A DNA stretch of 64,000 bases from Streptomyces sp. NBC_00335 (GCF_036127095.1 NZ_CP108006.1:6005501-6069500); one strand, 5' to 3'; positions 9,672-18,232 are shown, numbered from the stretch's first letter. Translations and numbers: made by a program. Notes: a model not told the origin generated them from the letters alone.

Positions 9672-10342
9672 CGGGTGCGGCGGCGGGACTGCCAGAACGC
9701 GGCTGCGCCCAGGGCGGCCACCGCTGCGATGCCCGCGAGGAGGCCCGCCGACGGGCCCCCGCCGTTCGGGTCGGATTCGGCGGTCGGCTCGCCCGGGGCG
9801 GTGGCCGTTGCCGTGGCCGTGACGGTGTCCTCGACGGGTTCGCCGCAGCCCCGCTTCGGGTAGCCCGAGACCGCGCACAGCAGCGCCGCGCTGTTGTAGC
9901 GCAGCGGCTTGGCCACCTCGGCCAGCGCCTCGGCCGTCGTGGCGTCCGGGGCGACCTGCGCGCACGCCGTGCGCGGAGCGTCCTGCGGCGGGGTCTCGCC
10001 CGCCTGGGCTTCGGCGGGCGTGCCGAAGTCGATGACCAGGGCGATCCGCTTCTTGCCCGCCACCGGGGCGGTGCCCGAGCAGATGGCCGCGAAGTCGGCG
10101 TCCGCGCGCGGCGGGGCGGCCTGATCGGCCGCGTCCTTGCTCACCACGAAGTGGAAGCCCTGCACGGAGCCGTCCGCCGGGCGCAGCGAGGAGGGGCCCT
10201 GGGTGGCGTACGCCCACGTGCCGCCCGCGCCGTCCCAGAACGACCAGTAGCGGTAGGTCGAGGCCAGGGCGGGCGAGGCGGCCAGCACCGTCAGGATGAC
10301 GCCGAGCACGAGGACCGGCAGAGCCGGACGGCGGCGGCGCAT
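9668..10342 (-). CDS. SCO2322-family membrane-anchored extracellular protein
   Basis: 224 residues: a signal peptide (MRRRRPALPVLVLG to ALA), an extracellular domain starting STYRYWSFWDGAGGTWAYATQGP, a Thr/Ala/Pro-rich stalk (VTATATATAPGEP), a hydrophobic C-terminal helix (AGLLAGIAAVAALGAAAFW) and an RRRTR stop-transfer tail. It sits between an alpha/alpha-barrel protein and EcfT and overlaps both genes. The Trp/Gly-rich opening recalls the small beta domain (DUF4430-like) that accompanies alpha/alpha-barrel B12 carriers, but that relation is my inference. A vitamin-capture role at the outer face of the membrane is plausible. Confidence 0.75.
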   Translation of the reverse strand: MRRRRPALPVLVLGVILTVLAASPALASTYRYWSFWDGAGGTWAYATQGPSSLRPADGSVQGFHFVVSKDAADQAAPPRADADFAAICSGTAPVAGKKRIALVIDFGTPAEAQAGETPPQDAPRTACAQVAPDATTAEALAEVAKPLRYNSAALLCAVSGYPKRGCGEPVEDTVTATATATAPGEPTAESDPNGGGPSAGLLAGIAAVAALGAAAFWQSRRRTR

Positions 10343-11604
10343 CAGAGCTGGTTCTTCTTCCGGCGGCCGCTCAGCACGATGCCGATGCCCATGCCGGCCG
10401 CGGCGCCCGCGAGGATCATCCACCAGACGTTGCTGCCGGAGTCCTTCTCCTTCTTCTCGTCCTTCTTCTCCGCCGGCTGGTCGGACGCCTTCGCGGAGGC
10501 GCTCTGCGGCGCGGGGCCCGTCGCGTTCAGGGCCGCGACCAGGTCGGTGCCGCCGAAGGACTTCGGGTCGGTGCCGGTCGCGTGCGCGGCCAGGACCAGG
10601 GTGCCCAGGGCGGCCGGGCTGCCCTTGGACCACTCGGCGGAGTTGGTCTTCAGCCACTCCAGGGCGCCCGCCGCGGACTGCTTGTGCCCGGCCGCGGCCA
10701 GGGCGATGACCGCGTCGGCGGTGTTGCCGGTGTCCGGGGTCGGCTGGTCGGCGCCCGGGGTGAGGGCGGTGAGGTGGCCGTCCTTCTTCAGGGCCTGCGC
10801 CAGGTATCCGGCCGCGCCCTGGGCCGCCGCCGCCGGGTCACCGGCGGTCGCCGGGCAGGCGAGCGCGGCCGCGGGGGCGTCCGTGGGAGAGGAGGAGGGG
10901 GAGACGAGCGCGCCCTTGCCGAGGCCGGCCAGTACGGCGGCGGCCGTCGCGTCGGCGTTGGCGGGGAGCTTGCCGTCGGCCGTCGGCTGGTAGGCGAAGG
11001 CACCCCGGTCGGCGGCCGGCTCGGCCGAGCAGCCGAGCTGGAAGGCGAGCAGACCCTCGTACGCGGACTTGCCGTCCTTGGACTTGACCTCGGTCGGCTT
11101 CTCGCCCGCCGCCGACAGCGCGCTGATCACCACGGAGGTGGAGCTGGCCTCGCTCGGGGAGCCGGGGACGTAGGCCCAGCCGCCGTCCGCGTTCTGGACG
11201 GACTTCAGCCAGTCCACGCCCTTCTTCACGACCGCGTCCTGGCCGCCGAGCGCCTTCAGCGCCTGCACGGCCACCGCGGTGGCGTTCGTGTCGAGCATCG
11301 TCTTCGCGTCGCACGCGGCGGCGGTGTCCGCGCGGAAGGAGGCGAAGCCGCCGTCGGCGCACTGCTGCCCGACGAGCCAGTCCACGGCCTGCTGCGCGGG
11401 CTTCACGCCCACGGTGTGCTGGGCGAGCAGCGCGAACGACTGCCGCCACACTCCGTCGTACGTCGGGTCGTTCTTGCCGTAGAGCCCGGAGGGGACCACG
11501 GGCGCCGGGGACGGGGTGGCGACATCGGCGAGGGCCGCGGGGGCCGCGCCCACGCAGAGCACGGCGGAGGCGGCGAGCGTGGCGGCGCTGCGGCGGACGT
11601 TCAT
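10342..11604 (-). CDS. Secreted, membrane-anchored prenyltransferase/squalene-oxidase repeat protein (transcobalamin-like alpha/alpha barrel)
   Basis: 420 residues. Signal peptide (to about residue 27), then repeats of the alpha-toroid type: AVDWLVGQQCADGGFASF, GVDWLKSVQNADGGWAYVPGSP, ALEWLKTNSAEW. It ends with a Lys/Glu/Asp linker (KKDEKKEKDSG), a membrane helix (WWMILAGAAAGMGIGIVLSG) and RRKKNQL. No catalytic DxDD of terpene cyclases is seen. It is the first gene after a cobalamin riboswitch and overlaps the next gene (TGATG). Eukaryotic intrinsic factor and transcobalamin use the same fold to bind B12, so a surface B12-binding role is a reasonable inference. Confidence 0.78.
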   Translation of the reverse strand: MNVRRSAATLAASAVLCVGAAPAALADVATPSPAPVVPSGLYGKNDPTYDGVWRQSFALLAQHTVGVKPAQQAVDWLVGQQCADGGFASFRADTAAACDAKTMLDTNATAVAVQALKALGGQDAVVKKGVDWLKSVQNADGGWAYVPGSPSEASSTSVVISALSAAGEKPTEVKSKDGKSAYEGLLAFQLGCSAEPAADRGAFAYQPTADGKLPANADATAAAVLAGLGKGALVSPSSSPTDAPAAALACPATAGDPAAAAQGAAGYLAQALKKDGHLTALTPGADQPTPDTGNTADAVIALAAAGHKQSAAGALEWLKTNSAEWSKGSPAALGTLVLAAHATGTDPKSFGGTDLVAALNATGPAPQSASAKASDQPAEKKDEKKEKDSGSNVWWMILAGAAAGMGIGIVLSGRRKKNQL

Positions 11605-11639
11605 GGCGGGGCGGGTGCCTCTCGTGCTGGGGACCCGGA

Positions 11640-11870
11640 GGCAGGCAGCACAGCAGCGGAGGCTGGCACCGGGCTCCGGCTCCGTTTACCTCGACGGTGC
11701 CGGCCGCCGGAGGCCCCGGCGGCACGAGCCGCGCACCTCCGGAACGGGGCAATCCGGCTCCCCGCCCCGATGCTGCCGGGGAGGATCACGGTTGCGGGTC
11801 AGCGCCGGATTCGCACCGGCTTCCCCCCGTACGGAAGTGTGGACGACGCCCATACTCTACCGGCCCGTAG
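11640..11870 (-). ncRNA. Cobalamin (B12) riboswitch
   Basis: On the minus strand the core at 11824-11783 reads GGAAGCCGGTGCGAATCCGG then CGCTGACCCGCAACCGTGATCC, the textbook conserved core of the cobalamin riboswitch. Flanking GC-rich stems extend to about 11870 on the 5' side and 11640 on the 3' side. It ends about 40 bases before the ATG of the alpha/alpha-barrel gene, so B12 should repress the five-gene ECF operon. Outer boundaries are approximate. Confidence 0.92.
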
Positions 11871-11905
11871 CTCCGGTGCCGGGTGGCGCCGCCCACCAGC
11901 ACCCC

Positions 11906-12970
11906 TTACACGGCGCGGTACGTCACGGGGTCGGTGCCCGGCACCGCCTCCGCGCGGCCCTGCTTCACCAGGCGCCGCAGGTGGGCCTCCGCTTCGGAGA
12001 CGGCGATGTTCCGGGAGCCGTACGGGATCTGTTCCCAGGGCCGGTTCCACTCCATCCGCTCCGCCAGCGCCCACGGGGTCAGCGGCTCGGCGGCGAGCAG
12101 TTCGCGCAGCCCGGTCAGCCGGTCCTCGTGGTGGTCCAGGAGTTCCCGTACGCGGCCCTGCGCGTCGGTGAAGGCGTGCTGGTGGGCCGGGAGCACCTCG
12201 GCGGGCTGGAGGCGGCCGATGCGTTCGAGGGAGTCGAGGTAGTCGCCGAGGGGGTCGGTGACCCGCTCGGAGGAGGGGTCCTCGTAGAGGCCGATGTGCG
12301 GGGAGATCCCGGGGAGCAGGTGGTCCCCGGAGAAGAGGCGGCCGTTGCCGGGCAGGTTCGCCGGGTGCTTCTCCTCCAGGTGCAGGCAGACGTGGCCGGG
12401 GGTGTGCCCGGGGGTCCAGATCGCCCGCAGCCGGCGGCCCGCCAGCGGCAGCAGCTCGGCGGGCACGATCTCCCGGTCGGGGACGGCGGCCCGCAGCCCC
12501 GGGAGGGTGCTCATGCGGCCGCTCGCGCGGGCGGCGCGCAGCGGGGCGATGTGCTCCTCGGGGGCTCCGGAGGTGGCCAGCTTCTCGGCCATGTAGTCGA
12601 ACCAGACGCCGGGTTCGGAGGCCCGGGTCCGCACCACGATCTCGGTGTCGGCGGCGTGCATGGCGATCCAGGCGCCGGAGGCCTCGCGGACCTGGCCGGA
12701 CAGTCCGTGGTGGTCCGGGTGGTGGTGGGTGATGACCACGCCGTGCACGTCGGCGACGGCGATGGACAGGGCGCCGAGGCCGGCGACGAGGGTGTCCCAG
12801 GACTCGGGGTCGTCCCAGCCGGTGTCGACGAGGACCGGACCGCGGTCGGTGTCGAGGACGTGGACGAGGGTGTGGCCGAGCGGATTGTCGGGGATGGGGA
12901 CCTTGATGCCCCACACGCCGCCGCCGTGATCGGTGACGTGAGGTGTCACGTCTGGGGTGTCCTCTGCCAT
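11906..12970 (-). CDS. MBL-fold metallo-hydrolase
   Basis: About 354 residues. The zinc motif THHHPDHHG is near residue 75, with further ligands in WTPGHTPGHV, FSGDHLLP and LPAHQH. This is a glyoxalase-II/LACTB2-like arrangement with a C-terminal winged-helix-like tail (LTPWALAERM...EAEAHLRRLVKQGRAE), typical of LACTB2-type hydrolases that act on thioesters or similar bonds. I chose ATG 12970 (GCGGAG upstream); the frame extends to 13078 through a repeated DNA tract that would encode PVLVRPVLVR and is better read as leader. It is divergent from the aldehyde dehydrogenase, with KstR-like boxes on both sides of the shared promoter. Confidence 0.85.
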   Translation of the reverse strand: MAEDTPDVTPHVTDHGGGVWGIKVPIPDNPLGHTLVHVLDTDRGPVLVDTGWDDPESWDTLVAGLGALSIAVADVHGVVITHHHPDHHGLSGQVREASGAWIAMHAADTEIVVRTRASEPGVWFDYMAEKLATSGAPEEHIAPLRAARASGRMSTLPGLRAAVPDREIVPAELLPLAGRRLRAIWTPGHTPGHVCLHLEEKHPANLPGNGRLFSGDHLLPGISPHIGLYEDPSSERVTDPLGDYLDSLERIGRLQPAEVLPAHQHAFTDAQGRVRELLDHHEDRLTGLRELLAAEPLTPWALAERMEWNRPWEQIPYGSRNIAVSEAEAHLRRLVKQGRAEAVPGTDPVTYRAV

Positions 12971-12982
12971 GAGGGGCTCCGC

Positions 12983-13072
12983 TCTAACGAGAACAGGTCT
13001 AACGAGAACAGGTCCGACGAACCAACGGGAACAGGTCTGCGGACCAACGAGAACAGGTCTAACGAGAACGTG
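12983..13072. repeat. Array of 15-23 bp direct repeats (TCTAACGAGAACAGG)
   Basis: Five copies: 12983-12997, 12998-13012, 13013-13035, 13036-13057, 13058-13072. Copies 1 and 2 are identical, 3 and 4 carry insertions, and 5 merges into a KstR-like box. Each junction resembles a decayed KstR box (for example GAGAACAGGTCTAA). It lies in the leader of the MBL-fold gene. Confidence 0.75.
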
Positions 13073-13077
13073 TTGCA
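13064..13077. promoter_or_regulatory. KstR-like box upstream of the MBL-fold hydrolase
   Basis: GAGAACGTGTTGCA; on the minus strand TGCAACACGTTCTC, one mismatch from TnnAACnnGTTnnA. About 95 bases upstream of the ATG at 12970. Confidence 0.6.
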
Positions 13078-13189
13078 TTAGTCGCCCAAGTCGACCACTT
13101 CTGCGGGCTCCTGACTAGTCGTTGGATCTTCGGGGTCTCGCGCGAACCGGCGAGAGGGCGGTTCGGTCAGTGCCGTGGACTCCTAGAAC

Positions 13190-13208
13190 TAGAACTGGTA
13201 TCAGTTCT
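13190..13208. promoter_or_regulatory. KstR-like box overlapping an 18-bp perfect palindrome, aldehyde dehydrogenase promoter
   Basis: TAGAACTGGTATCA (13190-13203) differs from the KstR box at one base. It overlaps AGAACTGGTATCAGTTCT (13191-13208), a perfect palindrome. The site is 30 bases upstream of the aldehyde dehydrogenase ATG. Confidence 0.5.
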
Positions 13209-13237
13209 GCAACGCCAAGCCGCAGGAGGCATCAGCC

Positions 13238-14716
13238 ATGACCGAGCTCGTGGAACACGGAAAACTGTTCATCGGCGGTGAGTGGACGGATCCGCTGGGC
13301 TCCGACACGATCAAGGTCGTCTCGCCCCACACCGGGCAGGTCATCGGCAGCGTCCCGCACGCCTCGAAGGCGGACGTCGACCGGGCCGTCGCCGTGGCCC
13401 GCAAAGCCTTCGACGAGGGCCCCTGGCCGCGCACCACGCTCGAAGAGCGGATCGCCGTCGTCACCCGGATCAAGGACGCGATAGGCGCCCGCTACGAGGA
13501 GATCGCCGCCTCGATCAGCTCCCAGAACGGCTCCCCGTACTCCTGGAGCATCATGGCCCAGGCGCTCGGGCCGATGATGGTCTACGACGCCGCGATCACC
13601 GTGGCCCGCGACTACCCCTACGAGGAGTACCGCCAGGGCGCACTCGGCCCGATCCTCGTCCGGCGCGAGGCCGTCGGCGTCGTCGCCGCCGTCATCCCGT
13701 GGAACGTCCCGCAGTTCGTGGCCGCCGCCAAGCTGGCGCCCGCGCTCCTCACCGGCTGCACGGTGATCCTCAAGCCGTCCCCCGAGGCGGTCCTCGACTC
13801 CTACATCCTCGCCGACATCGCCAGCGAGGCCGGGCTGCCCGAGGGCGTGCTGTCGATCCTGCCCGCCGACCGCGAGGTCAGCGAGTACCTCGTCGGCCAC
13901 CCGGACGTGGACAAGGTCGCCTTCACCGGCTCCGTCCCCGCCGGCCGGCGGGTCATGGAGGTCGCCTCGAAGAACCTCACCCGCGTGACCCTCGAACTGG
14001 GCGGCAAGTCCGCGGCCGTCATCCTCCCGGACGCCGACCTCGCCACCGCCATCGCCGGCATCGTCCCCGCGGCCTGGATGAACAACGGCCAGGCCTGCGT
14101 GGCCCAGACCCGCGTCCTCGCCCCGCGCAGCCGCTACGAGGAGATCGCCGAGGCGCTCGCCGCCGCGGCCTCGGCGCTGGTCGTCGGCGACCCGATGGAC
14201 CCCGCGACGCAGCTCGGCCCGCTGGTGGCCAGGCGGCAGCAGCAGCGCTCGCTCGACTACATCCGGATCGGCCAGGAGGAGGGCGCCAAGGTCCTGTCCG
14301 GTGGCGGGCGTCCGGCCGGCTCGGACCTGGACCAGGGCTGGTACGTGGAGCCGACCCTCTTCGGAGACGTCGACAACTCGATGCGCATCGCCCGCGAGGA
14401 GATCTTCGGCCCGGTCGTCTGCCTGATCCCGTACGGGGACGAGGCGGAGGCCGTACGGGTCGCCAACGACTCGGAGTTCGGGCTCAGCGGCAGCGTCTGG
14501 ACCGGTGACGTCGAGCACGGCATCGACTTCGCGCGGCAGGTGCGGACCGGCACCTTCAACGTGAACACCTTCAGCCTGGACATGCTCGGGCCGTTCGGCG
14601 GCTACAAGAACAGCGGCGTCGGGCGGGAGTTCGGTCCGGAGGGGCTGAGCGAGTACCTGGAGCACAAGATGATCCACCTCCCGGCAGGGTACGCACCCCC
14701 CGCGGCCGGTGCGTGA
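13238..14716 (+). CDS. NAD(P)-dependent aldehyde dehydrogenase
   Basis: 492 residues, full length. The nucleophile is Cys287 in NNGQACVAQTRV and the general base Glu253 in LELGGKS; the cofactor loop FTGSVPAGRRV is near residue 228 and the late EEIFGPVVCL motif near 388. It oxidises aldehydes to acids. Its stop overlaps the start of a 3Fe-4S ferredoxin by one base. In a P450-initiated side-chain pathway it could convert the 26-aldehyde to the acid before CoA activation. This assignment rests on the KstR-like box 30 bases upstream and the gene set of the window. Confidence 0.9.
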   Translation: MTELVEHGKLFIGGEWTDPLGSDTIKVVSPHTGQVIGSVPHASKADVDRAVAVARKAFDEGPWPRTTLEERIAVVTRIKDAIGARYEEIAASISSQNGSPYSWSIMAQALGPMMVYDAAITVARDYPYEEYRQGALGPILVRREAVGVVAAVIPWNVPQFVAAAKLAPALLTGCTVILKPSPEAVLDSYILADIASEAGLPEGVLSILPADREVSEYLVGHPDVDKVAFTGSVPAGRRVMEVASKNLTRVTLELGGKSAAVILPDADLATAIAGIVPAAWMNNGQACVAQTRVLAPRSRYEEIAEALAAAASALVVGDPMDPATQLGPLVARRQQQRSLDYIRIGQEEGAKVLSGGGRPAGSDLDQGWYVEPTLFGDVDNSMRIAREEIFGPVVCLIPYGDEAEAVRVANDSEFGLSGSVWTGDVEHGIDFARQVRTGTFNVNTFSLDMLGPFGGYKNSGVGREFGPEGLSEYLEHKMIHLPAGYAPPAAGA

Positions 14717-14949
14717 TGGGTGACCGGTGGCACGTCGAGGTGGACCGCGGGGTCTGCATCGGCTCGGGGATGTGCGTGAACCACGCCCCTGAGGGCTTCG
14801 CCCTCGACACGGCGCGGCAGTCGCACCCGCGGCTGGCGGAGACGGACGCGAGCGAGCCGGTGCTCGCGGCGGCCGAGGGGTGCCCGGTCGAGGCCATCGC
14901 GATCACGCTGCTGGGCAGTGGCGAGGCGGTGTTCCCTCCGGAGGAGTGA
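14716..14949 (+). CDS. 3Fe-4S ferredoxin (P450 redox partner type)
   Basis: 77 residues. The cluster ligands are in DRGVCIGSGMCVNHAP (CxxxxxC spacing as in 3Fe-4S types) and the distant EGCPVEAI. Small ferredoxins of this type deliver electrons to actinobacterial P450s. The ATG at 14716 uses the last base of the aldehyde dehydrogenase stop codon. Two P450 genes are in the window (1732 and 41589); the CYP125-like one shares the putative KstR control and is the more likely partner. No ferredoxin reductase gene is nearby. Confidence 0.85.
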   Translation: MGDRWHVEVDRGVCIGSGMCVNHAPEGFALDTARQSHPRLAETDASEPVLAAAEGCPVEAIAITLLGSGEAVFPPEE

Positions 14950-15235
14950 GGGGGTCGCCGGGGAGCCCGGGGGCCGGGACCAGGGTGCGGGGGCCGGTGC
15001 TGGGCTCCCGGCCTGGGCCGGGCCGGGCCCCAGGTATCCCAGGCCCCCGGCCCGTTGCCGAGTGCGGCGCCGTTGCCGTTGCCGTGGGCGACCAGTCCCC
15101 GCACCCCTGCGCCTCCCACGCCGCCGGGGCTGATTCCGGCCGGCGTCGGCCTGAATGGGTCGACGTGTGAGACTCCTGTTGCGACGGCCCGGCGCACGTG
15201 GACGGGCGGCACGGTGAGGGTGGGGGACGAGCGGT

Positions 15236-15889
15236 ATGCGCAGGAACGGGTGGGCGGCCGGAGCGTTGCTCGGGGCGATGGCGGCGATGGTGGCGACGCT
15301 GGCGACGGGCTGCGGGACGGCCGGCGACGGCGGGAGCGCGGACGCGTCGGCCAAGGCATCGGCCCAGGCGTCTACCAAGGCATCGGCACCGGCGTCCGCA
15401 TCGACGTCGGGCGGCTCCGCCTCGCCCGCGGTCACGGGCGCCTTCGGCAAGGAGCAGGCAGCAGCCGACGTGGTCGCCGCCACGGCCGCGGCCGACCTGG
15501 GGCAGTCCGGGGAGACGGCCACCGCGACCCCGGACCCGGCGGACCCGAAGGCCAAGCGCCGCGCCGAGGTACTGGCCTGCGCGGCGCCCTGGCAGACGAC
15601 CGTGCCCGCCGGCGACGCCGTGAAGGCGTACGAGGCCACCATCGCGACGCTGGAACAGCGCGGGTGGAAGCGCGGGGAGCGCCGGCAGGTGGACATGCTC
15701 ACCCAGACGACCCTGACCAAGCAGGGCTGGACGGTGCTCGCCCGCCGCTACGACTTCTCCGGCGGCAAGGGCGCCGGGATGGGCATGCCCGACATGCTGT
15801 CCTTCATGGCCACGGACCAAGCGTGTGCGGAGCGTTTCACGGACGCCGAACTCGAAGACGCCTTCAAGGACGACGAAGCACAGGGTTAG
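15236..15889 (+). CDS. Putative lipoprotein
   Basis: 217 residues with an N-terminal export signal and lipobox LATGC (Cys about 25), then a Ser/Ala-rich spacer (ASAKASAQASTKASAPASAS). The remaining 150 residues have no motif I recognise; CAAPW and a late Cys could form a disulphide. GGGGGACGAGCGGT precedes the ATG. Probably a surface lipoprotein of unknown role. The 286 bases before it contain a degenerate REP-like tail near 15109-15130 and no gene. Confidence 0.75.
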   Translation: MRRNGWAAGALLGAMAAMVATLATGCGTAGDGGSADASAKASAQASTKASAPASASTSGGSASPAVTGAFGKEQAAADVVAATAAADLGQSGETATATPDPADPKAKRRAEVLACAAPWQTTVPAGDAVKAYEATIATLEQRGWKRGERRQVDMLTQTTLTKQGWTVLARRYDFSGGKGAGMGMPDMLSFMATDQACAERFTDAELEDAFKDDEAQG

Positions 15890-15917
15890 CCCCGCCCCCG
15901 CCCCCGCTACGGCGGGA

Positions 15918-16586
15918 TCAGGACTTTTTCGCAGGCGCAGCAGGGGCCGTCGTCGGGGGCTCCGGGGCCGTGAGGTCGATCAGGCGGCAGACCGTTTCGA
16001 TGTCGATCTTCACCTGGGCGATCGACGCGCGGCCCGAGAGCCAGGTGATCAGGGCCGAGTGCCAGGTGTGCTCGATGACCCGGACCGCGGAGAGCTGTTC
16101 CGCCGTCGGCGGGGCGTCCAGGCCCATCGCGTCCAGGATGATCGCCGTCGTGAGGCGGGACACCGTGTCCACCTCGGGGCTCACGCTGCGGTCCGCGAAG
16201 GTGAGGGCCCGGACCATCGCGTCCGCCAGCTGCGGCTCGCGCTGCAGCGCGCGGAAGGCGCGCATCAGGGTCTCCGCGACCCTGGCCGCGGGCTCGTCCC
16301 CGGCCGGCGGGCGCTTGCGCAGCGTTCCGTGCATGTGCTGGAGCTGGTCCTGCATGGTCGCGACGAGCAGGTGCACCTTGGAGGGGAAGTACCGGTACAG
16401 GGTGCCCAGGGCCACGCTGGAGGACTCCGCCACCTCCCGCATCTGCACCGCGTCGAAGCCGCCCCGGCTCGCCAACTGGGCGCTGGCGTGCAGGATCCTC
16501 CTGCGGCGTGCCTCCTGGCGCTCCGTCAGGGGCGGAGACGCCGGTGTGGTGACGGCTGGGGTCACGGCCTTCGCTTCCGCTGTCAT
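15918..16586 (-). CDS. kstR: TetR-family repressor, KstR-like
   Basis: About 222 residues. After a disordered N-terminus the HTH region reads RRRRILHASAQLASRGGFDAVQMREVAESSSVALGTLYRYFPSKVHLLVA, very close to mycobacterial KstR (ILDA...SKGGYEAVQMRAVADRADVAVGTLYRYFPSKVHLLVS). The ligand domain keeps AMVRALTFADRS...SEVD and VIEHTWHSALITWLSGRAS. KstR represses cholesterol-catabolic genes and is released by steroid CoA thioesters. I chose ATG 16586, where the conserved part begins; the frame continues to 16715. A perfect KstR box at 16780 in its divergent promoter suggests autoregulation. Confidence 0.8.
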   Translation of the reverse strand: MTAEAKAVTPAVTTPASPPLTERQEARRRRILHASAQLASRGGFDAVQMREVAESSSVALGTLYRYFPSKVHLLVATMQDQLQHMHGTLRKRPPAGDEPAARVAETLMRAFRALQREPQLADAMVRALTFADRSVSPEVDTVSRLTTAIILDAMGLDAPPTAEQLSAVRVIEHTWHSALITWLSGRASIAQVKIDIETVCRLIDLTAPEPPTTAPAAPAKKS

Positions 16587-16779
16587 CTGTCCCGTTCCGG
16601 TTCCAAGGCGTTTCAGTTCCAGGGCGTTCAGGTCTGCGCCGGGGCGACCGCGCGCGCTGCCCCGGGCTGTCGTGCGCCCCAGCATGGCAGGCGCCCGATC
16701 CGTGGCGCGAATCACCCGCCACCCCTCTTACGGTGTGGTTTCCGGCCGGTAGATTCAATGCTCTTCAGCGGATCAAGTC

Positions 16780-16793
16780 TGAAACTTGTTCTA
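16780..16793. promoter_or_regulatory. Perfect KstR box between kstR-like gene and glycosyltransferase operon
   Basis: TGAAACTTGTTCTA fits TnnAACnnGTTnnA at every fixed position. It is about 195 bases from the repressor start and 55 from the glycosyltransferase GTG, so it could serve either or both. Confidence 0.7.
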
Positions 16794-16846
16794 CATTATC
16801 CGAGCGGTTACGCTCCGGCGAAAGTGCAGGGAGAAGGGGGCCGAGA

Positions 16847-18232
16847 GTGACCGCAGAGGCCATGGTGACGAGCCCTCTCACGGGTTCGGCCGCCGACGGC
16901 GGCCGCCCGTTGCGGATCGCACTCCTCACCTATAAGGGGAACCCGTTCTGCGGTGGCCAGGGCGTCTACGTCCGCCACCTGGCGCGCGAGCTCGTGAAGC
17001 TGGGCCACAGTGTCGAGGTCATCGGCGCGCAGCCCTACCCGGTGCTCGACACCGACGCCCTCACCGGCGCCGGCGCCACCCTCACCGAGCTGCCCAGCCT
17101 GGACCTCTACCGCAGCCCCGACCCGTTCCGCACCCCCAAGCGCGACGAGTACCGCGACTGGATCGACGCCGTCGAGGTCGCGACCATGTGGACCGGCGGA
17201 TTCCCCGAGCCGCTGACCTTCTCGCTCCGCGCCCGCCGCCATCTCGCGGCCCGGGCGGGCGAGTTCGACGTCATCCACGACAACCAGACGCTCGGCTACG
17301 GGCTGTTGGCGGACCTCGGTGCCCCGCTGGTCACCACCATCCACCACCCCATCACCGTCGACCGCGAGCTGGACCTGGCCGCCGCCAAGGGCCGCAAGAA
17401 GCGCGCCTCCGTGCGGCGCTGGTACGGGTTCACCCGCATGCAGGGCCGCGTGGCCCGGCGGCTGGCCTCCGTGCTCACCGTCTCCGGCTCCTCCAAGAAG
17501 GAGATCGCCGAGCACCTCGGTGTCCGGGACGAGCGCATCCACGTCGTCCACATCGGCGCCGACACCGACCTGTGGTCGCCCGACGCCTCCGTGGCCGAGG
17601 TGCCCGGGCGGATCGTGACCACCTCCAGCGCCGACGTCCCGCTCAAGGGGCTCGTGCACCTCGTCGAGGCGCTCGCGAAGCTCCGTACCGAACAGCCCGA
17701 CGCCCACCTCGTCGTCGTCGGCAAGCGGGCCGAGCAGGGCCCGGTGGCCCGTGCGATCGAGACGTACGGACTCCAGGACGCCGTCCGCTTCGTCAAGGGC
17801 ATCACCGACACCGAGCTCGTCGACCTCGTCCGAAGCGCCCAGATCGCCTGCGTGCCCTCGCTGTACGAGGGCTTCTCGCTCCCGGCCGCCGAGGCCATGG
17901 CCACCGGCACCCCGCTGGTCGCCACCACCGGCGGCGCGATCCCCGAGGTCACCGGCCCCGACGGCGAGAGCTGCCTCGCCGTACCGCCCGGCGACGCGGG
18001 CGCGCTGGCCGCGGCCCTGGGCCGGCTGCTGGGCGACCCCGAACTGCGCACCCGGCTCGGCGCCGCCGGCCGCGAGCGGGTGCTGTCCCGCTTCACCTGG
18101 GCCAAGGCCGCCGAGGGCACCGTGGTTCACTACCGCGCCGCCATCGAGCGGGCGGCGGCGGGCGCGCAGGATCCAAGGGCTCTGAAGGCCTCCAAGCCCT
18201 CGAAGGCCGCGAAGGCCGCAACGACCCGGTGA
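16847..18232 (+). CDS. GT4-family glycosyltransferase
   Basis: About 461 residues. The N-terminal Rossmann half starts LRIALLTYKGNPFCGGQGVYVRHLARELVKLGHSVEVIG with the acceptor-site GGQG loop. The C-terminal half has the donor motif VPSLYEGFSLPAAEAMATGTPLVAT, the ExxxxxxE signature of retaining GT4 enzymes. GTG 16847 follows GGAGAAGGGGG; the frame runs upstream to 16733. It is the first gene of a three-gene operon with a methyltransferase and a six-hairpin protein. The tail is Lys/Ala/Ser rich. Sugar donor and acceptor are unknown; the gene set suggests a methylated polysaccharide or glycolipid. Confidence 0.87.
   Translation: MTAEAMVTSPLTGSAADGGRPLRIALLTYKGNPFCGGQGVYVRHLARELVKLGHSVEVIGAQPYPVLDTDALTGAGATLTELPSLDLYRSPDPFRTPKRDEYRDWIDAVEVATMWTGGFPEPLTFSLRARRHLAARAGEFDVIHDNQTLGYGLLADLGAPLVTTIHHPITVDRELDLAAAKGRKKRASVRRWYGFTRMQGRVARRLASVLTVSGSSKKEIAEHLGVRDERIHVVHIGADTDLWSPDASVAEVPGRIVTTSSADVPLKGLVHLVEALAKLRTEQPDAHLVVVGKRAEQGPVARAIETYGLQDAVRFVKGITDTELVDLVRSAQIACVPSLYEGFSLPAAEAMATGTPLVATTGGAIPEVTGPDGESCLAVPPGDAGALAAALGRLLGDPELRTRLGAAGRERVLSRFTWAKAAEGTVVHYRAAIERAAAGAQDPRALKASKPSKAAKAATTR

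Noticed and set aside
10342..11604. Terpene cyclase or prenyltransferase enzyme
   Set aside because: The fold repeats are present, but there is a signal peptide, a C-terminal anchor and no DxDD catalytic motif; context points to B12.
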